Shown piece by piece: positions 43,236 to 54,000 of a DNA stretch of 64,000 bases. The DNA is from JBAYIE01 sp965279165 (GTDB taxonomy: Bacteria > Bacteroidota > Bacteroidia > UKL13-3). Location: assembly GCA_965279165.1 (NCBI GenBank), contig OZ257140.1, forward strand, positions 372,001 through 436,000, given 5' to 3'. Made by a program: the position numbers and the translations under genes. Numbering within the stretch: the first letter of the stretch is position 1; each line of letters opens with the position of its first letter. The notes below the pieces were generated by a model. The model ran no database searches, was not told the DNA's origin, and saw only the letters and a program-made list of their open reading frames with translations.

Positions 43236-46200
43236 ATGAAAAAAATAATAATATTACTATCAATATTTTTGCTTATAACATATAATTCTACTGCACAGCT
43301 ATGTTTATCAACTCAAAAAACAATCCCTGTTTCATCACCTAATAAAATTATACATACAGACTTAAATGGAGATGGGAAAATGGATTTGGTAACTTCAAAT
43401 TCATCTAATCCAAAAACTATTTCTGTAATGTTGGCAGATAGTTTTGGAGTCTATTCAACAGCTACAAATATTTCCGGTATAATTTCCGGTTTCAGTCCCA
43501 TTCAATTATTAACAAGTGGTGATTTTAATTTAGATGGAAAAAAGGATTTGGTACTTGACATTTCCAATGATAGTCTAATACTGCTTTTAGGAAATGGATT
43601 AGGTGGATTTTCAACTTCAACAAAAATATTTGTAGGTTCCAATACTTTTGCAATAGATTTAATTAATGCTGATTTTAATAATGATGGGAAAGCTGATTTA
43701 GCTGTTTCACTTTATGGTAAAGATTCAATTGCCATTTTTTTAGGAAATGGAATGAGTGGCTTTAATACTGTCAAGTATTTTGCTGCAGGAAATCAACAAA
43801 GGGCATTTATTAGTTCTGATTTTAATGCTGATGGCAAAATAGATTTAGCAACTGTAAATGAAGGTTCAAATAATTTTTCAATTTTATTAGGAAATGGTTT
43901 AGGAGGTTTTGTAACCACTAAATTTAATTTACCATCAAATGCAAGACCGAATTCTATTACAAGTGCAGATTTTAATGGTGATAATAAAAAAGACTTGGCA
44001 ATATCTTGTTTAGGTTTAGATTCCAATGTGCTTTTATTTTCAGGAAACGGAACAGGTAGTTTTACCATTTCAAAAAAAATGAAAACAAATTCAGCAAGAC
44101 AAATTTTTAGTCCTGATATTAATTTAGATGGTAAAAATGACCTTGTTATATCAACAGTCTATAGTATTGTGTATCTTGCATATGGTAATGGAATAGGCGG
44201 ATTTTCAAATTTATCTACATTCTTATTGGATACAATAGTAAACTCAGTACCAAATTATATTCTATGTGCTGATTTGAACAATGATAATAAGTCGGATTTT
44301 GCTTCATGTTTTGACAATGGTGTGAATGTTAGTTATGGCATATTAGATTATACCTTGACAAAAAATAATGCAAGTTGTAATAAATCGAAAGATGGAAGTG
44401 CTTCTTTAGTAATTATCTGTGGAAAACCCCCTTACAGTTATATATGGAATACAACTCCTGTAAAAACAACATCCTCAATCAACGGTCTTTCCCCAGGATT
44501 TTATTCTGTAAAAGTAACCGATGCCAGTAATTCATCAAAAACAGTTTTCTTTGAAATAGAAAATGGCCCACCGCTAGAGATAGAAATGACCACTACTCCA
44601 AACACTCAGTGCAGTGGCAAGTTTAATGGAACAGCAAAAGTTAATGTATTAGCAGGAACACCACCTTATACTTATTTGTGGGATTCTTTTGCTAATAATC
44701 AAACAACCCAAACTGCAATATTACTTTCGCATGGTTTTTATCAAGTTAAAATAACTGATGCTAATGGTTGTACTTCTAATGACAGTATACCCCGTGTTGC
44801 AGGTGTTGATTTAACACCTCAAACCAACCCTAATGTATACCTTACCAACCTCGCTGCCATTGATCAATTAAAATTATCTCCTGCTTTTGCCTCATTTTAT
44901 AGTTATAATTTACCAACTAATATCAATGCAAATCCATCTAATCCTAGAAACTTTGTAGATCCGGGAAAAAAGGCAAGATTCAAAGTAGAATGTACCAATC
45001 AAAAAGCAAATGGCCAATCAATTGTAAGTGGAATTTGTAAAGTAAGAAGTAATAGTCCTTATATAAAAATTACAGATAGCTCGTCTGCATTAAATAATAT
45101 TGGTTGGAGTAACAAAGCGTGGTCGGCCGATGAATTTGAAATAGATATTGACACTGCAATTCCACCTGGAAATAGTGTTTTTATAGATTTTATTGTACAG
45201 GAAAACGGTCAAGATTTTGCTACAACATGTATTTCAATTCCTATTTCTCCATTAGTTTACTCGCCCACCAACGCTGCAACTATTGATGACGACAATAACC
45301 CTGATAGTAAAGGAAACAACAACGATACTTGTGAACTTAATGAAATAATTGAATTTTATCCATTGTTAGATAATAACACAGCATTAAATGCTGAATATGT
45401 GAGAGGTCAATTTGAAAATTTAGACAATCATAGCTTTATAAAAATTTGGAACGATACACAAGGTGTAAATACAAGAGTTTTTGATGCTACTTGGTGGAAT
45501 TATTCATTTGCAAAGCCACAAACTATAAATTTTATGTCAACAAATACTGCCCCTGAATATGATTTTGTTTTTGATTATAAAAACAATACAACAGCCAGTG
45601 ATTTTAAATTATACATGGTAATGGCAGGCGGGTTTAAATTGTTCAATGGAGATGCTTTGTCTTTGGTTCAATGGTCGTTACCTTATTCATTTAGTGGAAT
45701 AGTAGTAAAAGACAGTATAACAATTAATCCACAGAATTTAAGTTATGCATCAACAGCAGGTAGTAAGCAAGTTACCATTAACTGTAATAGAACTTGGGCA
45801 GTAAATGCCAACCAACCATGGTTAACTTTTAACAAAACTTCTGGCAATGGAAATGACATCTTAACATTTAATGTTACGGCCAATACCAATAATAGTCAAA
45901 GAACAGCAACCGTAACTTTTACAGCAGGTAGTTTAACTCAACTGTTAACCATTACACAAGATAGCACACCTGCAACAGCTGATCAGTTAAGTTTAAATAA
46001 AGACTCCATCATTATAGGTTCATCAGGTACTAGCACAACCGTTCAATTACAAAGTAACAGAACTTGGTCCATTACCAATCCAGCATCGTGGCTAACAATT
46101 ACACCCATGAATGGAACCAATAATGCAATACTTAGTGTAAACATTTCGGCTAATAATACATCAAGTATTAGAACAGTAGATGTGTTGATTTCAGCAGGAT

Positions 46201-46505
46201 CTATAATAAAAGAGTTACATATTAAACAAGATGCTTCGGTTGGAATAAATGAAGTAAATAATTATAATCATATGAAAATTTACCCTAACCCAAGTTCTGG
46301 AATATTTACCATTTCATCAAGCTTAGTAATAAAAAATATTGAAGTATTTGATGTAACAGGTAAATTGGTTTATATCCAACAAAACAACAATAAACAAACA
46401 ATCACATCTCTCGATTTATCCCAATTAAATAATGGCATTTATTTTATACATGCTCAAACCGAAAATTGTGGAATAAGTAAAAGTAAAGTAGTGGTGAATA
46501 AATAA
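43236..46505 (+). CDS. FG-GAP/SprB/BACON-domain surface protein with T9SS sorting tail
   Basis: I use ATG 43236 because it gives a clean signal peptide (MKKIIILLSIFLLITYNSTAQ); the frame is open further upstream through a hairpin. Residues 30-390 are FG-GAP/VCBS repeats with calcium-type DFNLDGKKDL loops. Residues 390-540 hold two SprB-type repeats (GKPPYSYIWN, GTPPYTYLWD). After a long beta-rich part come two BACON-like Ig domains (TINPQNLSYASTAGSKQVTI; TVQLQSNRTW) and a Por tail (IYPNPSSGIFTISS). The last 190 residues are nearly identical to those of the 2051-aa protein. It is probably a surface adhesin. Confidence 0.88.
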   Translation: MKKIIILLSIFLLITYNSTAQLCLSTQKTIPVSSPNKIIHTDLNGDGKMDLVTSNSSNPKTISVMLADSFGVYSTATNISGIISGFSPIQLLTSGDFNLDGKKDLVLDISNDSLILLLGNGLGGFSTSTKIFVGSNTFAIDLINADFNNDGKADLAVSLYGKDSIAIFLGNGMSGFNTVKYFAAGNQQRAFISSDFNADGKIDLATVNEGSNNFSILLGNGLGGFVTTKFNLPSNARPNSITSADFNGDNKKDLAISCLGLDSNVLLFSGNGTGSFTISKKMKTNSARQIFSPDINLDGKNDLVISTVYSIVYLAYGNGIGGFSNLSTFLLDTIVNSVPNYILCADLNNDNKSDFASCFDNGVNVSYGILDYTLTKNNASCNKSKDGSASLVIICGKPPYSYIWNTTPVKTTSSINGLSPGFYSVKVTDASNSSKTVFFEIENGPPLEIEMTTTPNTQCSGKFNGTAKVNVLAGTPPYTYLWDSFANNQTTQTAILLSHGFYQVKITDANGCTSNDSIPRVAGVDLTPQTNPNVYLTNLAAIDQLKLSPAFASFYSYNLPTNINANPSNPRNFVDPGKKARFKVECTNQKANGQSIVSGICKVRSNSPYIKITDSSSALNNIGWSNKAWSADEFEIDIDTAIPPGNSVFIDFIVQENGQDFATTCISIPISPLVYSPTNAATIDDDNNPDSKGNNNDTCELNEIIEFYPLLDNNTALNAEYVRGQFENLDNHSFIKIWNDTQGVNTRVFDATWWNYSFAKPQTINFMSTNTAPEYDFVFDYKNNTTASDFKLYMVMAGGFKLFNGDALSLVQWSLPYSFSGIVVKDSITINPQNLSYASTAGSKQVTINCNRTWAVNANQPWLTFNKTSGNGNDILTFNVTANTNNSQRTATVTFTAGSLTQLLTITQDSTPATADQLSLNKDSIIIGSSGTSTTVQLQSNRTWSITNPASWLTITPMNGTNNAILSVNISANNTSSIRTVDVLISAGSIIKELHIKQDASVGINEVNNYNHMKIYPNPSSGIFTISSSLVIKNIEVFDVTGKLVYIQQNNNKQTITSLDLSQLNNGIYFIHAQTENCGISKSKVVVNK

Positions 46506-46927
46506 ATTTAAACCATCAAATACTTATTTGGTTAATTTGATTATTGTAAGGTATTTATTTTTCCAAGCGCGGAGATTGAGGGACTCGAACCCCCGATTCC
46601 AAAAATATTATCCCATATAAAATCTTTAAAACCCCTGGAATTACGTAATTGTGTAATTGCGTAGTTACGTACTTACGTAATTACGGTAAATACGACAATG
46701 TGAGTATCAGAAACTGATCCTTTGAAACAGAACTAATCAATTAAATAGAAGACTAATTTACACCATTAAATAGCATTTTAAATTTTTTTTGAAAAATGAC
46801 TGTACAATTAAAAATCTCAATATCAATAGACAATATAAAACTTACCTGTTTGAACTAATAACTAAAGTTATTGAATTTGTTTTTATGCACTTTTAAGTTT
46901 TCTTTGACACATAATAAAAAAACCTCT
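46506..46927. repeat. Gene-free block with tRNA 3'-end-like sequence and gene remnant (copy A)
   Basis: On the minus strand 46600-46569 reads like a tRNA T-arm and acceptor end (CGGGGGTTCGAGTCCC, then AATCTCCGC), but no 5' half exists. Next to it are TTTTAAAGATTTTATA, then TAATTACG-type repeats (46638-46692). At 46686-46728 is a remnant encoding KDQFLILTLSYLP-stop, matching the C-terminus of the 54466-55089 gene. The whole arrangement recurs at 54361-54511. The remaining 200 bases are AT-rich leader for the next gene. Confidence 0.75.
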
Positions 46928-47965
46928 ATGAAAAAAACTATTGCCTTTTCTCTTGGCTTAGTACTTAGCCTATCATCTTTCGCAACTTTACGTACAGTAT
47001 GTAATGGCCCAATTACAGCAGGCCAGTTTACCGATGTGCAATCGGCTATTACTGCATCTGCATTTGGAGATACCATTTATGTGCATGGTTCAGCTACTTC
47101 TTATGGTAATATAACTTTAAATAAGCGTTTGGTGCTTATTGGGGCTGGTCACACACCAAGCGGAACGCAATACAATTTACAAACCTTATTTGGAACTATT
47201 ATCCTCAATCAATCTTCGTCTACAACCTTGCCAACCGGAAGTATCATCAAAGGAATATCATGTTATTCTATCGGTGGAAGTGGAAGTGGAGGTACTACTC
47301 AGGTGAACAACATTACTATTGAAAGATGTTATTTTTCTGGTTATGTTAGTTTTATTGGAAATGGATGGATTTTTAGGAATAATTTTTCGGGGTACCTATC
47401 GCTAAATGATTTCAATAATCTAATAATAAGCAATAATGTTTTTGCGGGAACTGTCAGTATTTACACTTCTAATAAACCGAGTGTAGTAATTACAAACAAT
47501 ATTTTTCTTGGAGGTGGTTCCATGAATGACGTCAATTATGCAAGTATCACTAATAATTTTTTCTTAGAACCAGCAGCTTTGTCTTCATATACCGGAACAC
47601 AGAATACCTGGAATAAGAATATTTTTATATATGCAGACTCCATTAATTACAAATTATTCCCACCTCCCGGAAATACTGGTGTTGGTAACCTGAATACGGT
47701 AAATCCTCAGTTTGTATCAACAATTCCATTGACTATTGGCTTAGCAGCTTCCCGTTTTTACGATTGGAACCTATTAACTACATCCTTAGGTAAAACTTAT
47801 GGAACAGATGGAAGCGACGTTGGTATTTATGGAGGAAGTTTCCCAATGCCCAATTTAACAGGAGCCACTAACATTCCACAAATGGTTAGAATGGATATTC
47901 AAAATTCTGTGATCCCTTTAAACGGAACACTTAATGTTGAAATAAAAGCCAGAAGCCAGAAATAG
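46928..47965 (+). CDS. Secreted parallel beta-helix-like hypothetical protein
   Basis: Start ATG 46928 gives a signal peptide (MKKTIAFSLGLVLSLSSFA). The 345-residue protein opens with a domain in which GPITAGQFTDVQSAITAS and DTIYVHGSA match the start of right-handed beta-helix (pectate-lyase-like) proteins. Many Asn-rich rungs follow (ERCYFSGYVSF, NNLIISNNVF, VVITNNIFLGG). No catalytic signature is evident. It ends LNVEIKARSQK and has no T9SS tail, so it may be periplasmic or exported otherwise. It precedes the 2051-aa gene by about 110 bases including a hairpin. Confidence 0.75.
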   Translation: MKKTIAFSLGLVLSLSSFATLRTVCNGPITAGQFTDVQSAITASAFGDTIYVHGSATSYGNITLNKRLVLIGAGHTPSGTQYNLQTLFGTIILNQSSSTTLPTGSIIKGISCYSIGGSGSGGTTQVNNITIERCYFSGYVSFIGNGWIFRNNFSGYLSLNDFNNLIISNNVFAGTVSIYTSNKPSVVITNNIFLGGGSMNDVNYASITNNFFLEPAALSSYTGTQNTWNKNIFIYADSINYKLFPPPGNTGVGNLNTVNPQFVSTIPLTIGLAASRFYDWNLLTTSLGKTYGTDGSDVGIYGGSFPMPNLTGATNIPQMVRMDIQNSVIPLNGTLNVEIKARSQK

Positions 47966-47990
47966 AATTATTAATTATTACCTGACCTAT

Positions 47991-48015
47991 CCTTTATCTT
48001 ATTACCTAAGATAAG
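47991..48015 (+). terminator. Hairpin between the beta-helix gene and the 2051-aa gene
   Basis: TATCTTA pairs with TAAGATA across TTACC, extended by CC/GG with a small bulge. It lies 26 bases after the stop codon. There is no strong U-tract (TGCATTTCTATT follows), so termination is uncertain. Confidence 0.35.
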
Positions 48016-48073
48016 GTGCATTTCTATTGGTATTTCCAACATGCAAATAAGAAACACATCTAACATTTAAATA

Positions 48074-51000
48074 ATGAAAATATTCAACCAATATATTCTC
48101 CTACTTATTTTAGTAATCAGCGGGAAATTTGTTTCAGCGCAAAACAATCCACCGTTATGGACCTGGGGTCAAAATTTAGGAACAACAACGGCAAGAAGCG
48201 TTGCCACCGATTCAATCGGAAATAGTTATGTTACGGGCGGATTCAATGGCACTGTTACTTTTGGCAGCACCACACTTACCAGTTCAGCTCAGGACGTATT
48301 TGTTGTGAAATATGATTCTGCAGGAACAGTATTATGGGCCCGCAAAGCAAGCAGTGGAGCGGCTAATGAAATTGGAAATGATATAGCTGTGGATGCTGCT
48401 GGAAACTATTACATAACCGGAGAATATGGATCCGGAAATGCTGTGATTGGAGGCTCTTCACTTGCTTCAAGTACTGGTTCCGTTTCCGATCTTTTCGTAG
48501 TAAAATTTAATGCGGCAGGCTTAGCCTTATGGGCTCATAAACTTGGATCCTCAAATGTAGATACCTACGGGAAAAGTATTGCTGTGGATGCAGCGGGTGA
48601 TTGTTTTGTTGCTTCAACGGGAAGGAGTGGCACTTCCTATAGCCTTGGTTTTAAAAAATTCACCTCAACTGGTTTAGTAGGAAGTTTTTTTGCAAATTAC
48701 AGTTCTGTTGCGATTGAACAAGCAGGTGTGAGTGTGGATGGTTTTGGTAATGTGTATGGCACAGGAACAGCGGTTGGAACATTTGGCTGTATAATAATAA
48801 AACTGGATCCTTCTGGTAACCAAGTTTGGAACCGGACTATAGCAAACGCAAAAGGTCGTGATATTGTAACCGATCAGTCTGGAAACAGTTATATTACCGG
48901 CTCTTTTACCGGTACAAGCACATTCGGTGGTTTTTCTCTTACAAGTGCAGGTTTAACCGACATTTTTCTGGCAAAATATGATGCAGCCGGTCAACCGGTA
49001 TGGGCAAAAAGTGCCGGTGGAGTTGACTCTGATTACGGAGATGGAGTAGCTTTAGACAGGTTTGGGAACAGTTATGTTGCAGGCAGGTTTCAACAGAATG
49101 CAGCCTTTGGAACCATCAATATTTCAAATCTTAACAGTGGCATCAGCGATATTTTTTCTGCTAAGTATACTTCCATTGGAGACGTGGAGTGGGTAAAGCA
49201 GGCAGGTAATGGCGGAGCGGATGGTGGAAATAAAATTGATGTCGATTTTGACGGAAATAGTTATATATGCGGCTATTTTACCACAAGCATTAATTTTGAC
49301 GGAAACAGTATTGCTGGGACGAATAATTCTTTTCTGGTTAAAGCTAAATCTTCTGTTCCTGCTGGAATTGCTATTTTTACAACTCCATTAACAAGTAATG
49401 TCTATACTGCCGGAACTGCGGTATCAATTTCTTTTACCGTTTCGGGCGTTTTTGCAGCAAATAACTTTTATACGGTAGAGTTATCTGGTCCTTCGGGATC
49501 ATTTTTCTATCCAATTTCAATAGGCACAGGATTGAGCAGCCCAATTAATGCGGTAATTCCTGCATTGTCAATACCAGCAAGCGGATATCGTATCAGGGTT
49601 GTTGCAAGCAATCCAAATACACCAGGAACTGATAATGGAAGTAATATTTCGATCAATGGCAAGAGCCAACAAATAACCCCACAATGGACCTGGGGTCAAA
49701 ATTTAGGAACAACAACGTCAAACAGCGTTGCCACCGATTCAATCGGAAATAGTTATGTTACGGGCGGATTCAGCGGCACTGTTACTTTTGGCAGCACCAC
49801 ACTTACCAGTTCAGCTCAGGACGTATTTGTTGTGAAATATGATTCTGCAGGAACAGTATTATGGGCCCGCAAAGCAAGCAGTGGAGCGGCTAATGAAATT
49901 GGAAATGATATAGCTGTGGATGCTGCTGGAAACTATTACATAACCGGAGAATATGGATCCGGAAATGCTGTGATTGGAGGTTCTTCACTTGCTTCAAGTA
50001 CTGGTTCCGTTTCCGATCTTTTCGTAGTAAAATTTAATGCGGCAGGCTTAGCCTTATGGGCTCATAAACTTGGATCCTCAAATGTAGATACCTACGGGAA
50101 AAGTATTGCTGTGGATGCAGCGGGTGATTGTTTTGTTGCTTCAACGGGAAGGAGTGGCACTTCCTATAGCCTTGGTTTTAAAAAATTCACCTCAACTGGT
50201 TTAGTAGGAAGTTTTTTTGCAAATTACAGTTCTGTTGCGATTGAACAAGCAGGTGTGAGTGTGGATGGTTTTGGTAATGTGTATGGCACAGGAACAGCGG
50301 TTGGAACATTTGGCTGTATAATAATAAAACTGGATCCTTCTGGTAACCAAGTTTGGAACCGGACTATAGCAAACGCAAAAGGTCGTGATATTGTAACCGA
50401 TCAGTCTGGAAACAGTTATATTACCGGCTCTTTTACCGGTACAAGCACATTCGGTGGTTTTTCTCTTACAAGTGCAGGTTTAACCGACATTTTTCTGGCA
50501 AAATATGATGCAGCCGGTCAACCGGTATGGGCAAAAAGTGCCGGTGGAGTTGACTCTGATTACGGAGATGGAGTAGCTTTAGATACGTTGGGCAATTGCT
50601 TTGTTTCAGGCAGGTTTCAACATTCAGCATATTTTAATGGTGTTAATATTTCTAATTATAACAGCGGAGTTAGTGATGTGTTTGTTGCTAAATATAGTGC
50701 TTCGGGAAACATCCTATGGGTAAAGCAAACTGGGAAAAATGGTGTAGACGGTGGTGCTAAAATAAGTACAGACAAATCCGGAAACAGTTATGTCTCCGGC
50801 ATTTTTGGATTTAGTATCAGTTTTGATAACCAAACGTTTACAGGTCTTTCAAACAGCTCTTACCTTGCTAAAATTGGTAATTATTCTCCTGTTTCTATAG
50901 GCATCGCTTCTGTTATTGCAAGTAACAAAATATGTGGTGGAGCTGTGGTTAAAATTGAATATCCTATTACAGGAGTGTTTAATACTGGTAATGTTTTTAC

Positions 51001-54000
51001 AGCTCAGTTATCTGATGCTTCAGGATCTTTTGCAAATCCCCAAATTATAGGAGTAGAAAATTCAGCAACCAACAATGCAATTTATGCAATAATGCCTGAT
51101 CCTCCAACAGGGACAGGCTATAAAATTAGAGTAATAAGCTCCAACCCTGCCCTTACCGGAAATAATAATGGTATCAATATTTCCATCAATCTTGGGTATT
51201 GTGATAGTGTTGTTCCTATACTTTTAACTTATCCATTGGTTGCTGGGGAATATTTTTTTAATACCGACCCTGGTATAGGAAACGGAACACCAATTAATGT
51301 AACATCATCAGATAGCATTTCTATCGTTGCCCCTATTTCAGTTGTTGGACTTGCTTTAGGTTTTCATAATCTTTTTATCAGATTTAAGGACACCAGAAAT
51401 GTATGGAGCATGTATGAAGGAAGAGTGGTTTATGTTGCACCTTCATTTGTTAGCAAGGACGCTTCTCCTATCGTTTCTGCCGAATACTTTTTTGATACTG
51501 ATCCGGGAGTGGGTAATGGAACATCCATTGCCAGTTTTACCAAATCGGATAGTATTAATCTGGTGAGTGCAATTTCTGTTACTGGGTTAAACTCAGGTTT
51601 CCATAACGTATTTATAAGAACAAAAGATAGCTTGAACCGTTGGAGCATGTATGAAGGCAGAATTATTTATGTACAACCGCCATTAGTCAATTTGAACGTT
51701 TCACCAATAATTTCTGCTGAATACTTTTTTGATACTGATCCGGGAGTGGGAAATGGAACATCCATTGCCAGTTTTACCAAATCGGATAGTATTAATATAG
51801 TGAGTGCAATTTCTGTTATTGGATTATCTACAGGTTTCCATAACGTATTTATAAGAACAAAAGATAGCTTGAACCGCTGGAGCATGTATGAAGGCAGAAC
51901 TATTTATGTACAACCCCCATTAGCCAATCTGAACGTTTCTCCAATAATTTCTGCTGAATACTTTTTTGATACCGATCCGGGAGTGGGAAATGGAACATCC
52001 ATTGCTAGTTTTACCAAATCGGATAGTATTAATCTGGTGAGAGCAATTTCTGTAACAGGCTTATCAGCAGGATTTCATAACTTATTTATTAGAGCAAAAG
52101 ATAGCTTGAACCTTTGGAGCATGTATGAAGGTCGACTAGTATATGTTCAACCTGCCCCGGTGGTAATTCAAAATGGTGGCCCAATTGTAGCTGCCGAATA
52201 TTTTTTTAATACTGATCCCGGAATAAATCAAGGAATTGCCTTTAGCACTGGCCTACCTGCCGATTCCATTAGTATCAATCCCCTGAACATTGCTGCAACT
52301 GGGTTAACAGCAGGAACTCAAAAACTGTTTATTAGAGTAAAAGACAGTTTAGGCATGTGGAGTCTATATGAAGGAAGACAATTTTTTGTTTGTGCTACCA
52401 CCTTATTGCCTGCTCCCGTTATTACAGGTGTTACTATGCATTGTCCGGGGAGTACGCTTTCTTTGGCTGCAAGCACTGTTGTAGGTGCTACATCATATTC
52501 CTGGAAAGGGCCAAATGGCTTTACAGCCTCCACTCAAAATATTACCGTTCCAAACCTATCATCACTCACAATTGGTCTTTATAAAGTAAGCGCTGTTAAG
52601 GGCACCACAACATGTGATACAGGTAGTTTCGCAAGTGTTAATGTAGCTTTTATTTCAACTCCTATCTCTCAAAGTCTGATGGTAAACGGTTCATTGAACT
52701 TGTGCACAGACGATAGTGTTAGCTTAAGCATTCCATCTCAAAATGATTTCAGTTACAGATGGTTAAGAAACGGCACAAATACTACCAATAATGCCGATAC
52801 TTTAAATTCATTAATAGTAAAAACAAGTGGAACTTATACAGTAAAAGTAACCAATACCAATGGATGTTTTAGCAACATGCGTGATACCATAGTTACTGTA
52901 AATCCCAAACCTAATACTTCAGTAATAAATGGAAATGGAAACGTTTTGGTAAATTCAATACAAACTTATTCTGTAGCGAATACTTCAAGTTCTAGCTATA
53001 ATTGGATAGTAAGCAATGGAACTATAAATAGTGGAAATGGCAGCAACAGTATTTCTGTAACTTGGCCCACATCTTCCGGAACTGGAAGCGTAAAGGTTAT
53101 AGAAACAAGTGCGACAGGATGTAAGGGTGATACCCAAACTAGAGGCATTACTATAAATAGTTTTACATTAAATGTAAATCCATTGAGTTTAAGTTATACC
53201 AATAGTGCTTCTTCTAAAAAAGTAGGGGTATCAAGCAATACCAGTTGGAGTGTAAGTGCAAATCAAACTTGGGTTACGTTAAATAAAACCAGTGGTTCAA
53301 ATAACGACAGTGTTACTGTTAGTTTATTAGCTAATGGCACTACAGTTCAAAGAACTGCAACTGTAACTTTTACAGCAGATAGTTTAACTCAAGTGGTAAA
53401 TATTACCCAAGCAGGAACGCCGCCTAATCCTATTGACAGCATACAATTAAGCACAAATAATTTAAGTTATGCTGCTAGTGGTAATACGCAACAAGTACAA
53501 TTAACAAGTAACAAAAACTGGACTGTAAGCGGAAATGCAAGTTGGGTAACATTATCACCTAATAATGGAAATGGAAATGCAACAGTAAATGTTACTACAA
53601 CTACAAATGCCAGTTCGCTTAGACGCACTAATACAATTACTTTTACAGCAGGAACAGCAACCCAACTGTTAACCATCACACAAGATAGTACACCTGCCAC
53701 CGCTGATCAGTTAAGTTTAAATAAAGACTCCATCATTATAGGTTCATCAGGTACTAGCACAACTGTTCAATTGCAAAGTAACAGAACTTGGGCCATTACA
53801 AATCCAGCATCGTGGGTAACAATTACACCCATGAATGGAACCAATAATGCTATACTTAGTGTAAATATTTCGGCTAATAATACTTCAAGTATTAGAACAG
53901 TAGATGTGTTAATTTCAGCAGGCGCTATAATAAAAGAGTTACATATTAAACAAGATGCTACTGTTGGAATAAATGAGGTAAATAGTTATAATCATATAAA

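Noticed and set aside
43793..44068. Antisense frame opposite the FG-GAP repeats
   Set aside because: It results from the repeated coding sequence on the plus strand; no start context or homology.
46569..46600. Functional tRNA gene
   Set aside because: Only a T-arm and acceptor-like end can be formed; D-arm, anticodon arm and the 5' acceptor strand are absent in both this copy and 54361-54394.
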